Below, one piece after another: positions 18,297 through 27,255 of a stretch of 64,000 nt of DNA. The DNA comes from Devosia sp. 1566 (GTDB taxonomy: Bacteria; Pseudomonadota; Alphaproteobacteria; Rhizobiales; Devosiaceae). Below the pieces are notes generated by a model. It was not told the origin of the DNA. It ran no database searches and worked only from the letters and a program-made list of their open reading frames with translations. Numbering within the stretch: the stretch's first letter is position 1; each line of letters opens with the position of its first letter. The stretch lies in NCBI RefSeq assembly GCF_004005995.1, contig NZ_CP034767.1:3428501-3492500 (forward strand). The letters run 5' to 3'. The position numbers and the translations under genes were made by a program.

Positions 18297-19322
18297 ATGT
18301 CATCCACCCCACCGCTCGCCCTGTTTGTCGGCATGCCCGGCCTTGAGCTTTCCGCTGACGAAATCGCCTTTTTCCGGGAAGCCGATCCCTATGGGTTGTT
18401 CCTGTTCCGGCGCAATCTCGATACCCCTGAGCAGGTGCGCCGGCTGTGCGCCCAGTTTCGGGATGCGGTGGGAAGGGCGGATGCGCCGGTTTTCATTGAT
18501 CAGGAAGGGGGCCGCGTGCAGCGGCTCAACAATGGCAACTGGCCCAATTTCCGCAGCCTGGGCAGCTTTGGCGCCCTGGCACGCCAGGACCTGGAGCTGG
18601 CCAAACGGGCCCTGCGCCTGTCGACGCTAGCCATGGGAACGATCATGGCCGAGCTCACCATCGATAGCGGCACCACGCCAGTGGTCGATCTCGCCCGCCC
18701 CGGCACCCATGACGTCATCGGCCAGCGCGCCTTTGGCGATGACCCCGAACTGGTTATCACCATGGCCCGCGAGGTTATCGATGCCATGCTGGAGGTCGGC
18801 GAACTGCCGATCATGAAGCATATTCCAGGCTATGGACGGGTGACGGTCGATCCGCACTTCCAGTGTCCGGTGGTGGATGCATCGATTGAAGATCTGCGCC
18901 AAAGCGATTTCCGCCCCTTCATGGCGCTTCGCAACACGCCCTGGGCCATGGTTGCCCATCTCGTGTTCACGCAGATCGATCCCGACCACCCCGCGTCGGT
19001 GTCTCCGGCCGTCTACGAGCTGATACGGGACGAGCTCGATTATGACGGGGTGCTGATCACCGATTGCCTGACCATGGAAGCGCTGGCGGGCAGCTGGGCG
19101 GAGCGCGTGACGGCGGCCCTGGCAGCGGGTTGCGATATCGCGCTGCATAGCCAGGGCGACCTCAAAGCGAGCGAGGCGGCCGCCAACGCAGCGCGACCGC
19201 TGAGCGAGGCTTCGCTGCGGCGAATTGCGCGAGGAGAAGCGATGCGGGGCACATTGCGGGTGGACGCTTTGGCGCTCCACGCCGAAGTTGAACAGATTTT
19301 CAGGGAAAATGGCATCGCCTAA
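18297..19322 (+). CDS. GH3 beta-N-acetylhexosaminidase (NagZ-like)
   Basis: 341 aa, the length of single-domain NagZ enzymes, without a signal peptide, so cytoplasmic. Hallmarks are PVFIDQEGGRVQRL near residue 62, KHIPGYGRVTVDPHF near 174-187 carrying the Asp-x-His dyad that replaces a general acid in NagZ, and DGVLITDCLTMEAL near 250 with the nucleophilic aspartate. NagZ removes GlcNAc from anhydromuropeptides during cell-wall recycling. It sits between a GNAT gene and a five-gene peptide ABC transporter, with an NlpC/P60 peptidase at the far end, which supports that role. Confidence 0.88.
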   Translation: MSSTPPLALFVGMPGLELSADEIAFFREADPYGLFLFRRNLDTPEQVRRLCAQFRDAVGRADAPVFIDQEGGRVQRLNNGNWPNFRSLGSFGALARQDLELAKRALRLSTLAMGTIMAELTIDSGTTPVVDLARPGTHDVIGQRAFGDDPELVITMAREVIDAMLEVGELPIMKHIPGYGRVTVDPHFQCPVVDASIEDLRQSDFRPFMALRNTPWAMVAHLVFTQIDPDHPASVSPAVYELIRDELDYDGVLITDCLTMEALAGSWAERVTAALAAGCDIALHSQGDLKASEAAANAARPLSEASLRRIARGEAMRGTLRVDALALHAEVEQIFRENGIA

Positions 19323-19355
19323 GGCGCTGCCTGGAGCAAACAAGGGAGTTGAGAC

Positions 19356-21011
19356 GTGCTGAACAAAACACTGCTCGCGGCGACGTCCGCCGCAATTCTG
19401 GTCATGGCAGCACCCGCAAGTGCGCAAGTGGTGGTGACGGTCAGTTCGGAACAAACCACCACCTGGGTGCGCAACTTCAATCCGTTCAACCAGACTTCGG
19501 CGCGTGCCACCACCAAGGACTTCATCTACGAGCCGCTCGCGATCTTCAATCGCCTCAAGAACCAGACCGAGTTCCGTCTCGCGGAAAGCTTCGAGCTGGC
19601 CGATGATCTGAAATCCATCACCTTTGTGCTGCGCGATGGCCTCAAATGGTCGGATGGCGAGCCGCTGACTGCCGACGACGTGGTGTTCACCTATGGCTAT
19701 CTCAAGCAGTTTCCGGCGCTCGATTTCAACTCGGTGTCAGCCCTCCTCGACTCCGTCGAGAAGATTGACGAGCGCACGGTGCGCTTCAACCTGCTGCAGC
19801 CCAATTCCCTGATCGCCAATACCATTGTCGGCATGCCGATCGTTCCCGAGCATGTTTGGGCCGAGATCACCGATCCGGTGACCTTCACCAATGAAACGCC
19901 CGTTGGTTCGGGTCCGCTCACCGAGATCAGCCGCTTTACGCCCCAGGTCTACGAGCAGTGCCGCAACCCCAATTATTGGGATGCGGAAAGCCTCAAGGTT
20001 GATTGCATCCGCCTGCCCCAGCTCGCGGACAACCCACAGGTGCTGGCCGCACTGGCTGACGGGACGCTGGATTGGGCAACGAGCTTCATCCCGGACATCG
20101 ACAACACTTTTGTGGCCAAGGACCCCGAGCACAACAAGTACTGGTTCAATCCTTCGAGCCTCGTGTCCTTCCAGCTCAGCATGATTACGCCCGACGAGAA
20201 CAACCGGAAGGCGTTCACCGATGTCAATTTCCGGCGTGCTCTGAGCATGCTGATCGACCGGCAGACCATTGTCGACATCGCCGGCTATGGCTATCCGCTG
20301 ATCAACGAAGATCCTTCCATGCTTGGCGAGCTCTACAAGGCCTTCGCCAATCCTGAAGTCCAGGTGCAGTTTGGCCAGTTCGGCAAGTTCGACCCCGAAG
20401 CGGCAACGGCCCTGCTCGATCAAAGCGGGTACGTCGACAAGAACGGCGACGGGATGCGCGACAACCCCGATGGCACGCCGATCGCCATCGATATCGAAAT
20501 CCCCAATGGCTGGACCGACTGGATCGACGCTGTCCAGATTGCCATGGAGTCCCTCCAGGGTGCTGGCCTCAACGTCAAGATGAGCACGCCCGAGGAATCG
20601 GTGTGGAGTGCCGATCTGATCGCGGGCAAGTACTCGATGACGCTCAACGCCCTGGCTTCGGCCGCCAATCCCTACTTCCCCTATATCCGCTCCTTCAACC
20701 CCGAGGATTTCGGCAAGTCGCGCTTCACGGCCCCCCATTGGGAGAACGCGGAGGTGATGGATCTGCTTGGCCAATACACCCAGATCAAGGATCCGGCGCA
20801 GCAACAAGAGATCATGAACAAGCTCCAGATGATCGTTGCCGAAGCCATGCCCGTGATCCCCGTCTACAACAGCCCGGCCTTCTATCAGTACAGCACCAGG
20901 CGCTTCACCGGCTGGGCGAGTGCCGAAAACCCGATCGTCTCCCCGGTGGTATCCAATGCCAATCCAGGACGACTGATCCAGCTGCTGGCCTTGCGCCCAG
21001 TGCAACAATAA
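19356..21011 (+). CDS. ABC transporter substrate-binding protein, SBP_bac_5 family
   Basis: 551 aa from GTG with AAGGGAG upstream. A Sec signal peptide is evident (LLAATSAAILVMAAPASAQ, cleavage near residue 23). The mature protein shows the family 5 pattern: LAESFELADDLKSITFVLRDGLKWSDGEPLTADDVVFTY near residues 73-112, VNFRRALSMLIDRQTIV near 290 and LLALRPVQQ at the end. This family binds oligopeptides, muropeptides and some oligosaccharides such as cellobiose. With DppB/C/D/F-type partners just downstream it forms one transporter. NagZ and NlpC/P60 on either side make murein fragments a plausible ligand. Confidence 0.93.
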   Translation: MLNKTLLAATSAAILVMAAPASAQVVVTVSSEQTTTWVRNFNPFNQTSARATTKDFIYEPLAIFNRLKNQTEFRLAESFELADDLKSITFVLRDGLKWSDGEPLTADDVVFTYGYLKQFPALDFNSVSALLDSVEKIDERTVRFNLLQPNSLIANTIVGMPIVPEHVWAEITDPVTFTNETPVGSGPLTEISRFTPQVYEQCRNPNYWDAESLKVDCIRLPQLADNPQVLAALADGTLDWATSFIPDIDNTFVAKDPEHNKYWFNPSSLVSFQLSMITPDENNRKAFTDVNFRRALSMLIDRQTIVDIAGYGYPLINEDPSMLGELYKAFANPEVQVQFGQFGKFDPEAATALLDQSGYVDKNGDGMRDNPDGTPIAIDIEIPNGWTDWIDAVQIAMESLQGAGLNVKMSTPEESVWSADLIAGKYSMTLNALASAANPYFPYIRSFNPEDFGKSRFTAPHWENAEVMDLLGQYTQIKDPAQQQEIMNKLQMIVAEAMPVIPVYNSPAFYQYSTRRFTGWASAENPIVSPVVSNANPGRLIQLLALRPVQQ

Positions 21012-21092
21012 GCTGGCCGAGGGTGCGTCACCTGACGCATCCTCCCCCTCGCCCCTGGCAGCGGGTTCTTTTTCCAACACGGACGAACATCG

Positions 21093-22070
21093 ATGGCATT
21101 TCTGCTCCGGCGCGTTGGCTTTTATCTCGCAGCCTTTCTTGCCGCCGCCACGGTCAACTTCTTCCTGCCCCGACTGATGCCGGGGGACCCGATCCAGATC
21201 ATGTTCGCCAGCGCCGGATCGAACCTGTCCATGGAGAACCTCAACGCGCTCAAGCTGACCTTCGGGTTTATCGATGCGCCGGTTGGCGAGCAGTACCTGA
21301 CCTATCTCAAAAGCGTCTTCACCGGTGATCTGGGTGTCTCGATCAAGTACTTCCCCCTGCCCGTGACCGAACTCCTGGGGCGCGCCCTGATCTGGACCGT
21401 GGGCCTGGTTGGCTCGGCCACCCTGCTCGGTTTTACGCTTGGCACCCTGCTCGGCATCATGGCGGCGTGGCGCCGGGGCACGATATTTGACACTGTGGTT
21501 TCGCTGCTCGCCATCTTTTCGAGCTCCGTGCCGGCCGTCGTGCTTTCGCTCATCATGTTGTTCGTGTTCGGCTATACGCTGGGCTGGTTCCCCAGCGGCT
21601 ATGCGGCCGACCCCATGCTCGATCCGGCGTTTAGCTGGCAGTATATTTCGTCCGTGCTGTATCACGGCTTCTTGCCGATGATCACGCTGGTGGTTGCGCT
21701 GACCGGGGGCTTTGCGGTGACCATGCGCAACAACATGATCAACCTGCTGGGCGAGGACTACATCGTCATGGGCCGCGCCAAGGGCCTTTCCGATCAACGG
21801 GTCATGATTTGGTACGCGGCACGCAATGCGCTGCTGCCGACGGTGTCGAGCCTGGCCATTTCGCTGGGCAGCGTGCTTGGCGGCTCATTGGTGATCGAAG
21901 TCGTGTTCAACTATCCCGGCGTTGGCAACATGCTGTACCAGGCGATCCTCGCCCGGGATTATCCGGTGATCCAGGGGCAACTGCTGATCATGACCGCCGC
22001 CATGCTCATCTCCAACTTTGCCGTCGATCTGAGCTATCTGATGCTCGATCCGCGCCTCAAAAAGGCCTGA
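21093..22070 (+). CDS. Peptide-type ABC transporter permease 1 (DppB-like)
   Basis: 325 aa with six membrane segments. The N-terminus (FLLRRVGFYLAAFLAAATVNFFLPRLMPGDP) and the EAA loop (MRNNMINLLGEDYIVMGRAKGLSDQRVMIWYAARNALLP, about residues 210-248) are typical of DppB/OppB permeases. It contacts one of the two ATPases through the EAA loop. It lies 81 bases after the binding protein and two bases before permease 2. Confidence 0.95.
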   Translation: MAFLLRRVGFYLAAFLAAATVNFFLPRLMPGDPIQIMFASAGSNLSMENLNALKLTFGFIDAPVGEQYLTYLKSVFTGDLGVSIKYFPLPVTELLGRALIWTVGLVGSATLLGFTLGTLLGIMAAWRRGTIFDTVVSLLAIFSSSVPAVVLSLIMLFVFGYTLGWFPSGYAADPMLDPAFSWQYISSVLYHGFLPMITLVVALTGGFAVTMRNNMINLLGEDYIVMGRAKGLSDQRVMIWYAARNALLPTVSSLAISLGSVLGGSLVIEVVFNYPGVGNMLYQAILARDYPVIQGQLLIMTAAMLISNFAVDLSYLMLDPRLKKA

Positions 22071-22072
22071 CC

Positions 22073-22960
22073 GTGCCGCTCATTGCTCAGCTTGCCCATA
22101 ACAAGAAGGCAGTCGTCGGCCTCACCATTCTGACGATCATCATCCTGGTGGCGATCTTTGCGCCGGTGCTGACGGAATACTCCCCCACTCAGCGCGTGGG
22201 CCGCCCCCACCAGCCCCCATCAAGCGAGCATTGGCTGGGCACGACGCGGCTGGGTCATGACGTGTTCACGCGCCTGGTCTATGGCGCCCGCATCTCGCTC
22301 GCGGTTGGCTTTGGCGCGGGCCTCCTCATCACCCTGATCGGCACCGTCCTCGGCATCCTTGCCGGCTACAAGGGCGGCGTCGTCGATGAGGTCATCAACT
22401 TTTTCACCAATATGGTGCTGGTGGTGCCCAACCTGCCGCTGCTGCTGGTGATCGCAGCCTTTATCGGCCAGGCGAATCCGCTCGTGATCGCACTGATCCT
22501 GGGCTTCACCTCCTGGGCCTGGGGTGTGCGCGTCACCCGTTCGGAAACCCTGTCGCTGCGCCAACGCGACTTCGTCAAGTCGGCCGAGATGCTGGGCGAG
22601 CCAAGCTGGCGCATCATGGCCTTCGAGATTTTTCCCAATCTCGTCTCGATCGTCGGCATCAATTTCATCGGCAGCGTGATCTTCGCCGTGGTCACCGAGG
22701 CGACGCTCGAATTCCTCGGCCTCGGTGATCCCAACACCGTTTCCTGGGGCATCATGCTCTACAATGCGCAGAACGCCTCGGCTCTTTCGGTGGGCGCCTG
22801 GTGGGACCTGCTGTCGCCCTGCCTCGCGCTAGCCCTGCTCGGACTTGGCCTGGCGCTGCTGAACTTTGCCATCGACGAAATCGCCAATCCCCGCCTGCGC
22901 ACCGGCGGCATGTTGAGCCGCTGGACAGCGCGCGTGCGGGCCGGAGAGGGCAAGCTATGA
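22073..22960 (+). CDS. Peptide-type ABC transporter permease 2 (DppC-like)
   Basis: 295 aa from the GTG at 22073, two bases after the previous stop; earlier in-frame starts lie inside permease 1 and are rejected. HNKKAVVGLTILTIIILVAIFAPVL at the N-terminus, HWLGTTRLGHDVFTRLVYGARISL near residue 51 and the EAA loop TRSETLSLRQRDFVKSAEMLGE near 160-180 identify a DppC/OppC permease with six membrane segments. The ATGA overlap couples it to the first ATPase. Confidence 0.94.
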   Translation: MPLIAQLAHNKKAVVGLTILTIIILVAIFAPVLTEYSPTQRVGRPHQPPSSEHWLGTTRLGHDVFTRLVYGARISLAVGFGAGLLITLIGTVLGILAGYKGGVVDEVINFFTNMVLVVPNLPLLLVIAAFIGQANPLVIALILGFTSWAWGVRVTRSETLSLRQRDFVKSAEMLGEPSWRIMAFEIFPNLVSIVGINFIGSVIFAVVTEATLEFLGLGDPNTVSWGIMLYNAQNASALSVGAWWDLLSPCLALALLGLGLALLNFAIDEIANPRLRTGGMLSRWTARVRAGEGKL

Positions 22961-23775
22961 CCGATCCCGTCCTGTCCATTCGCACCCTTTCCATCGACTA
23001 TGTTGGCGCCGAGGAGGATTTCCGCGCCGTCAAGGATGTCAGCTTCGACATCATGCCCGGTGAGTTCTTCGGGCTTGCCGGGGAATCGGGTTGCGGGAAA
23101 AGCACCATTGCCTTTGCCATCAGCCGCCTGCATCGCCCGCCCGCGCTGATCCTGAGCGGCAGCCAGATCCGGCTTGCTGGCCGTGACGTGCTGGCTCTGA
23201 ACGAGGAGGAGTTGCGCAGCTTCCGCTGGCGCGAGGTTGCCATGGTTTTCCAAAGCGCCATGAACTCGCTCAATCCCGTCCTCACCATCGAGCGGCAGTT
23301 TTTCGATGTGCTGCGCACCCATACCGGCATGTCGCGCGCCCAGGCCCGCGACCGGGCAGCCGAGCTGCTCGCCATGGTCGATATCTCGCCTGATCGGCTA
23401 TCCTCCTATCCGCACCAGTGCTCGGGCGGAATGCGCCAGCGCATCGTCATCGCCATTTGCCTTGCGCTCAATCCCAAGCTGCTGATCATGGATGAGCCAA
23501 CCACCGCGCTCGATGTGGTGGTGCAGCGTGAGATACTGGGCCGTATCGATGTTCTGCGCCAGCAACTAGGCTTTTCCGTCCTTTTTATCACCCACGACCT
23601 TGCCCTGATGGTGCAGGCCTGTGATCGCATCGGCATCATGCTTGAAGGGGAGTTGGTGGAGGTGAATGCGGCGCAGACCATCTACCAGTCGCCCCAGCAT
23701 GCCTATACGCGCCGGCTTTGGGGCTCCATGCCCAAGCTCTCCGGCCAACAGATTGGCGCGAGCGCAGCCCTATGA
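22957..23775 (+). CDS. Peptide-type ABC transporter ATPase 1 (DppD-like)
   Basis: 272 aa from the ATG at 22957 (four-base overlap with permease 2). Walker A GESGCGKST near residue 44, signature CSGGMRQR near 155 and Walker B LLIMDEPTTALDVVVQ near 175, as in DppD/OppD. It is shorter than typical OppD (about 320 aa) because the C-terminal oligopeptide-transporter extension is trimmed. It pairs with the ATPase encoded immediately downstream. Confidence 0.94.
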   Translation: MTDPVLSIRTLSIDYVGAEEDFRAVKDVSFDIMPGEFFGLAGESGCGKSTIAFAISRLHRPPALILSGSQIRLAGRDVLALNEEELRSFRWREVAMVFQSAMNSLNPVLTIERQFFDVLRTHTGMSRAQARDRAAELLAMVDISPDRLSSYPHQCSGGMRQRIVIAICLALNPKLLIMDEPTTALDVVVQREILGRIDVLRQQLGFSVLFITHDLALMVQACDRIGIMLEGELVEVNAAQTIYQSPQHAYTRRLWGSMPKLSGQQIGASAAL

Positions 23776-24671
23776 CCCAGACCGAACCGGTTCTCGCCCT
23801 CGACAATGTTTCCAAGACCTTTGGTCGCGCGGACCAGCCGGTTTATGCCGCGCGTTCCGTGTCGTTTGCGCTCCATCCCGGCCGCACCCTCGCCCTGGTG
23901 GGCGAATCGGGGTCGGGAAAGACCACCGCGGCGCGCCTGATCATGCGAGAATACCGGCCTGATGCGGGGCAACTCCTGTTCCGCGGCATGCCAGTCACCA
24001 GCAGCGGTCTCAAGTCTTACCGCGCCGCGGTGCAGATGGTGTTCCAGGATCCGTTTGCCTCGCTTAACCCAGCGCACACGGTGCGCCACCATCTGGAGCG
24101 ACCACTCCGCCTTCACCGGCCCAAGATGAAGGGCGCCGAACGCCGGGTTGCGATTGATGAACTCCTCTCGCGCGTCAAGCTTGATCCAAAACTGGTCGCG
24201 CCGAAATATCCGCACGAATTGTCAGGAGGCCAGCGCCAGCGCATCAGCATCGCCCGGGCATTGGCGGTTGACCCAGCGGTGATCGTTGCCGACGAACCTA
24301 CCTCCATGCTCGACGTGTCCGTTCGCCTGGGCATTTTGAACCTGCTCAACGACATGAAGCGCCAACTAGGGCTGGCGCTCCTGTACATCACCCATGACAT
24401 CGCCACGGCGCGCTATGTCGCTGAGGACATCATGGTGATGTATGCCGGACAGATTGTGGAATGGGGCGAAACGGATAAGGTGTTGAGCAATCCCCAGCAT
24501 CCTTATACGCGCCTGCTGCTCTCGGCTGTTCCCGATCCGGACCAGCGATTTGCCGACACCTCTGGCGCAGCCGAACTCACGCATGTCGAGGAGATCCGGC
24601 GACGATCGGCCCTGCCGCAGCCGGAGGTACGGCAGGTGGCGCCCAACCATTTTATTCGGCCACTGCCCTAA
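23772..24671 (+). CDS. Peptide-type ABC transporter ATPase 2 (DppF-like)
   Basis: 299 aa from the ATG at 23772 (ATGA overlap). Walker A GESGSGKTT near residue 44, signature LSGGQRQR near 152 and Walker B VIVADEPTSMLDVSVR near 172. The C-terminal oligopeptide motif HPYTRLLLSAVPDPD is present near 242-256. It is the last gene of the GNAT-NagZ-ABC run and converges on the NlpC/P60 gene with a 10-base gap. Confidence 0.94.
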   Translation: MTQTEPVLALDNVSKTFGRADQPVYAARSVSFALHPGRTLALVGESGSGKTTAARLIMREYRPDAGQLLFRGMPVTSSGLKSYRAAVQMVFQDPFASLNPAHTVRHHLERPLRLHRPKMKGAERRVAIDELLSRVKLDPKLVAPKYPHELSGGQRQRISIARALAVDPAVIVADEPTSMLDVSVRLGILNLLNDMKRQLGLALLYITHDIATARYVAEDIMVMYAGQIVEWGETDKVLSNPQHPYTRLLLSAVPDPDQRFADTSGAAELTHVEEIRRRSALPQPEVRQVAPNHFIRPLP

Positions 24672-24681
24672 GCGGCAGGGC

Positions 24682-25569
24682 CTAGTCGAGGCGCCGAAAA
24701 GCGGTCGGCTCGCCACCACCGCGACTGCTGATCCGCGCCACGGCCTCGGCCAATGGCTCGATTACCACCGCCATGTGGAAGGCGTTGGCGTGGATCATGT
24801 CCCTATCGCTGGTCATCATGGCAACATGGCCACGCCAGAACACCAGGTCACCCCGGCGCAGGGCGTCAACCGGGTGGCCGAGCGCGACCTGCTGGTCGGT
24901 ATCGCGCGGACAATCGCGCCCGCAGGCATAGAGCGCCTGTTGCACCAGCCCCGAACAATCAAGCCCCAAGCTCTCGCGCCCGCCCCAGAGATAAGGCGTC
25001 CCCACAAATCGCTGCGCCACCGCGACGGGATCTGTTTCAGCTTCCTGCACAGGGGCGAGATGCTCCTCAACAAACCAGCCGCCTGCGGTTTGTACGAAGC
25101 GACCCTCGCGGCCCTCAGCGACCAGCAGCGCATTCATGGAATAAAGCCCGGTTGGCGCGGTCTTGATGCTGGGGCCGCTAAACGCATAGGTGCGGAGCGC
25201 CCTCACTTTGTGGGTAGGGGTTCGGGGAGCGCCGCTCAGGGCGCTCGCCGCCACAAAACCCACATAGCCATCGCGCATGGCGCGCCCGAACGCCCAGCCA
25301 TCCGCCACATCGAGCACCTCGAACAATTCCCCGAACAGCACCTGATCGAGCTGTTCGGCGGACGGCGACGGCTCCCGGCGCAACGGGGCACAAGCCACCG
25401 CGATCTGGTGGATGGTCGTATCAAGATAGCGATCAGCAGGAACAATGCCCTCGAGGGATCGGGCTGCGACGCCGTCGCGCGCCAAGGTGAGGCGATGATC
25501 AAGCAAGATGGTGTCCTGTCCTGGTGGAAGGCTCGGGGATATTACGGCTCCCGCGAAGCCCGGAGCCAC
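24682..25569 (-). CDS. NlpC/P60 (C40) peptidase with SH3b domains
   Basis: 295 aa. Residues 50-170 contain bacterial SH3-like repeats. The C40 catalytic domain follows with the nucleophile in LDCSGLVQQALYACG (cysteine near residue 210), GDLVFWRGHVAMM (histidine near 247) and the third polar residue in HANAFH. Such proteins cut gamma-D-Glu to diamino-acid bonds in murein peptides. There is no signal peptide, so it may act in the cytoplasm on imported peptides. The GTG at 25569 lacks a clear Shine-Dalgarno site and homologous-looking sequence begins only at LDHRLTL, so the start may be about 22 codons later. Confidence 0.88.
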   Translation of the reverse strand: MAPGFAGAVISPSLPPGQDTILLDHRLTLARDGVAARSLEGIVPADRYLDTTIHQIAVACAPLRREPSPSAEQLDQVLFGELFEVLDVADGWAFGRAMRDGYVGFVAASALSGAPRTPTHKVRALRTYAFSGPSIKTAPTGLYSMNALLVAEGREGRFVQTAGGWFVEEHLAPVQEAETDPVAVAQRFVGTPYLWGGRESLGLDCSGLVQQALYACGRDCPRDTDQQVALGHPVDALRRGDLVFWRGHVAMMTSDRDMIHANAFHMAVVIEPLAEAVARISSRGGGEPTAFRRLD

Positions 25570-25748
25570 TATGCGCGTGCTGAATGGTAGCGCGCTCGCT
25601 TTCTCCTGTCACGCACCCGCGAAGTGCCAGCCTTCCGCCAAGCTTGATCGGCATCACCGACAGCTGCTTCTCTCCCGCTTGTGAATCCAAGCGGGGAACA
25701 GACGTTCCGCGCAACTCGTTGGGGAGGAACGATAACGAGGTGGCCCAA

Positions 25749-25979
25749 ATGCCGAGGTTCTTTTTCAATCACCAGTCCGACCGCGGACCGCTCGACGTGG
25801 ATATCGACGGCATCAAGCTAGAGTCCCTCAATGCAGCGATCGAGGAGGCATCCTTTGCGGTCAAGGGGGCCGTTGCCTTGGCCGATGAGCCAACGCGGGG
25901 CGAGTTCCAGATTGAAGACGAAGGCCGGGTCGTTCTGGCCCGGGTCCCTTACGCGGTAGTGGATGACGAAGCAGACTAG
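25749..25979 (+). CDS. DUF6894 family small protein
   Basis: 76 aa from the ATG at 25749, with GAGG about ten bases upstream; earlier in-frame starts lack support. The sequence MPRFFFNHQ...DIDGIKLESLNAAIEEA...FQIEDEGRVVLARVPYAVV is the DUF6894 pattern, a small acidic protein common in Rhizobiales and often found near stress genes. Function unknown. It is monocistronic, between two minus-strand genes. Confidence 0.8.
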   Translation: MPRFFFNHQSDRGPLDVDIDGIKLESLNAAIEEASFAVKGAVALADEPTRGEFQIEDEGRVVLARVPYAVVDDEAD

Positions 25980-26005
25980 GCGGTAACGAGCCTTTTTCCG
26001 CCAAG

Positions 26006-27235
26006 CTACTGGAAGCGGGTGATCGAGAACGGCTGCGGTGCCGAACTGGTGCCCTCCACCATCCCGGCAATCAAATTGGCCGTGACGGCGCTCAACGTCA
26101 AGCCCAGATGACCGTGGCCAAAAGCATAAAGTATGCGCGGATCCCCTGGATGGATGTCGATTACCGGCAGTGAATCGGGTGTGGAGGGCCGCCGGCCCAT
26201 CCATTCCTTGCCCCCTTCGGGCAGCGAAGGCACGTAGCGCCGCATCTTCTCGCGCATCGCCTCGGCGCGGGCAAAATTGGGCGAAGTCTCGGGCTTGGCC
26301 AGTTCCACCGCACCGCCCACGCGCAGCCCATCTACGAGGGGCACCGCCACAAAACCATGATCGGCAAAGCCCAGTGGCAATGCCAGGTTCCAATTCAGGT
26401 CCGTGAACGTCGTGTTATAGCCGCGCTCGTTCTCGAGCAGCACTTTGAGGCCCAAGCCGCGCACAAGATCGCGCGACCACACTCCGGCAGCAACAACCAC
26501 CCTGTCGAACACCTGCTCCTCGCCACCCTGCAGCATGACGCCAATGCCGGCCTCTCGCTGGGTCAGGGAAAGCACCCGGCCCTGCTGCAGTTGGCCGCGC
26601 CCACGAATAAAGTCCTGGAAGTGCCGCAGGACGCTCAGCGGGTTGGAGACCATCCAATAGCCAGGCTGGTGCACTGCGCCAAAGAACCTGCCCTCGAGCT
26701 GGGGCACCATGGCTCGGGCCTTTTGAGGAGTTATTGCCTCGAAGTCATAGCCAAGCGCAGCCCGCACCTGCCCGGCCTCGCGCACCGCGGCGTCCAAACT
26801 GGCATGGCTGTCGTGGAGCGAGATAAACCCGGTTTGCCGCAGGTGCCCTGCCAACCCGGCACTAGCAGCCAATTCTTGGTGATCCGCCAAGGCCGTTTGC
26901 ATCAGGCCCGTCAGAGCCTCGCGGGCGAGCGCACCGCGTTGTGGCGTCGAGGCCGCCAGAAAGGCGACCAACCAGGGCATCAATGCCGGGACATCCTGCC
27001 AGCGCAAGGTCAGTGGCCCCAGTGGATCCATCAGCCATTTGGGTACTGCGGTCAGCATGCCTGGGCTGGCTATCGGCGCAATTTCGGGCAGGGCAATCAG
27101 CGCCGCGTTTCCCGACGAGGCTGGCAAGCCCCCCGGTTCGGCATCAAACACCGTTACAGCATGTCCCTGGCCAATCAGTCGGGTCGCAATCGCCGCGCCA
27201 ACAATACCTGCGCCTACGACGCCGATCTTTTTCAT
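26006..27235 (-). CDS. FAD-dependent D-amino-acid dehydrogenase (DadA-like; candidate cis-4-hydroxy-D-proline dehydrogenase)
   Basis: 409 aa. It opens with the FAD-binding Rossmann motif IGVVGAGIVGAAIATRLIGQGHAVTVFD and carries the DAO/DadA pattern, including GYNTTFTD near residue 270, MGRRPSTPDSLPVIDIHP near 345 and YAFGHGHLGLTLSAVTANLIAGM near 370. DadA-type flavoproteins oxidise D-amino acids to imino acids. Beside two proline-racemase-family genes the likely substrate is cis-4-hydroxy-D-proline, giving pyrroline-4-hydroxy-2-carboxylate. It lies 20 bases after the GntR gene on the same strand and is probably co-transcribed with it. No signal peptide; membrane association would be peripheral. 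Confidence 0.9.
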   Translation of the reverse strand: MKKIGVVGAGIVGAAIATRLIGQGHAVTVFDAEPGGLPASSGNAALIALPEIAPIASPGMLTAVPKWLMDPLGPLTLRWQDVPALMPWLVAFLAASTPQRGALAREALTGLMQTALADHQELAASAGLAGHLRQTGFISLHDSHASLDAAVREAGQVRAALGYDFEAITPQKARAMVPQLEGRFFGAVHQPGYWMVSNPLSVLRHFQDFIRGRGQLQQGRVLSLTQREAGIGVMLQGGEEQVFDRVVVAAGVWSRDLVRGLGLKVLLENERGYNTTFTDLNWNLALPLGFADHGFVAVPLVDGLRVGGAVELAKPETSPNFARAEAMREKMRRYVPSLPEGGKEWMGRRPSTPDSLPVIDIHPGDPRILYAFGHGHLGLTLSAVTANLIAGMVEGTSSAPQPFSITRFQ

Positions 27236-27255
27236 CTTGCCCCTGCTCTTGAACG

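Noticed and set aside
20270..20277. TGTCGACA copy
   Set aside because: It lies within the coding sequence of the peptide-type binding protein and far from the GntR locus, so it is probably chance.
19737..21797. Minus-strand frame of 686 codons
   Set aside because: Antisense to the ABC binding protein and permease; His/Arg/Gly/Asp-rich shadow typical of strong codon bias in GC-rich genes.
24663..24681. Short inverted repeat between the convergent ATPase and NlpC/P60 genes
   Set aside because: Only a 5-bp stem without a T-run; too weak to call a terminator.
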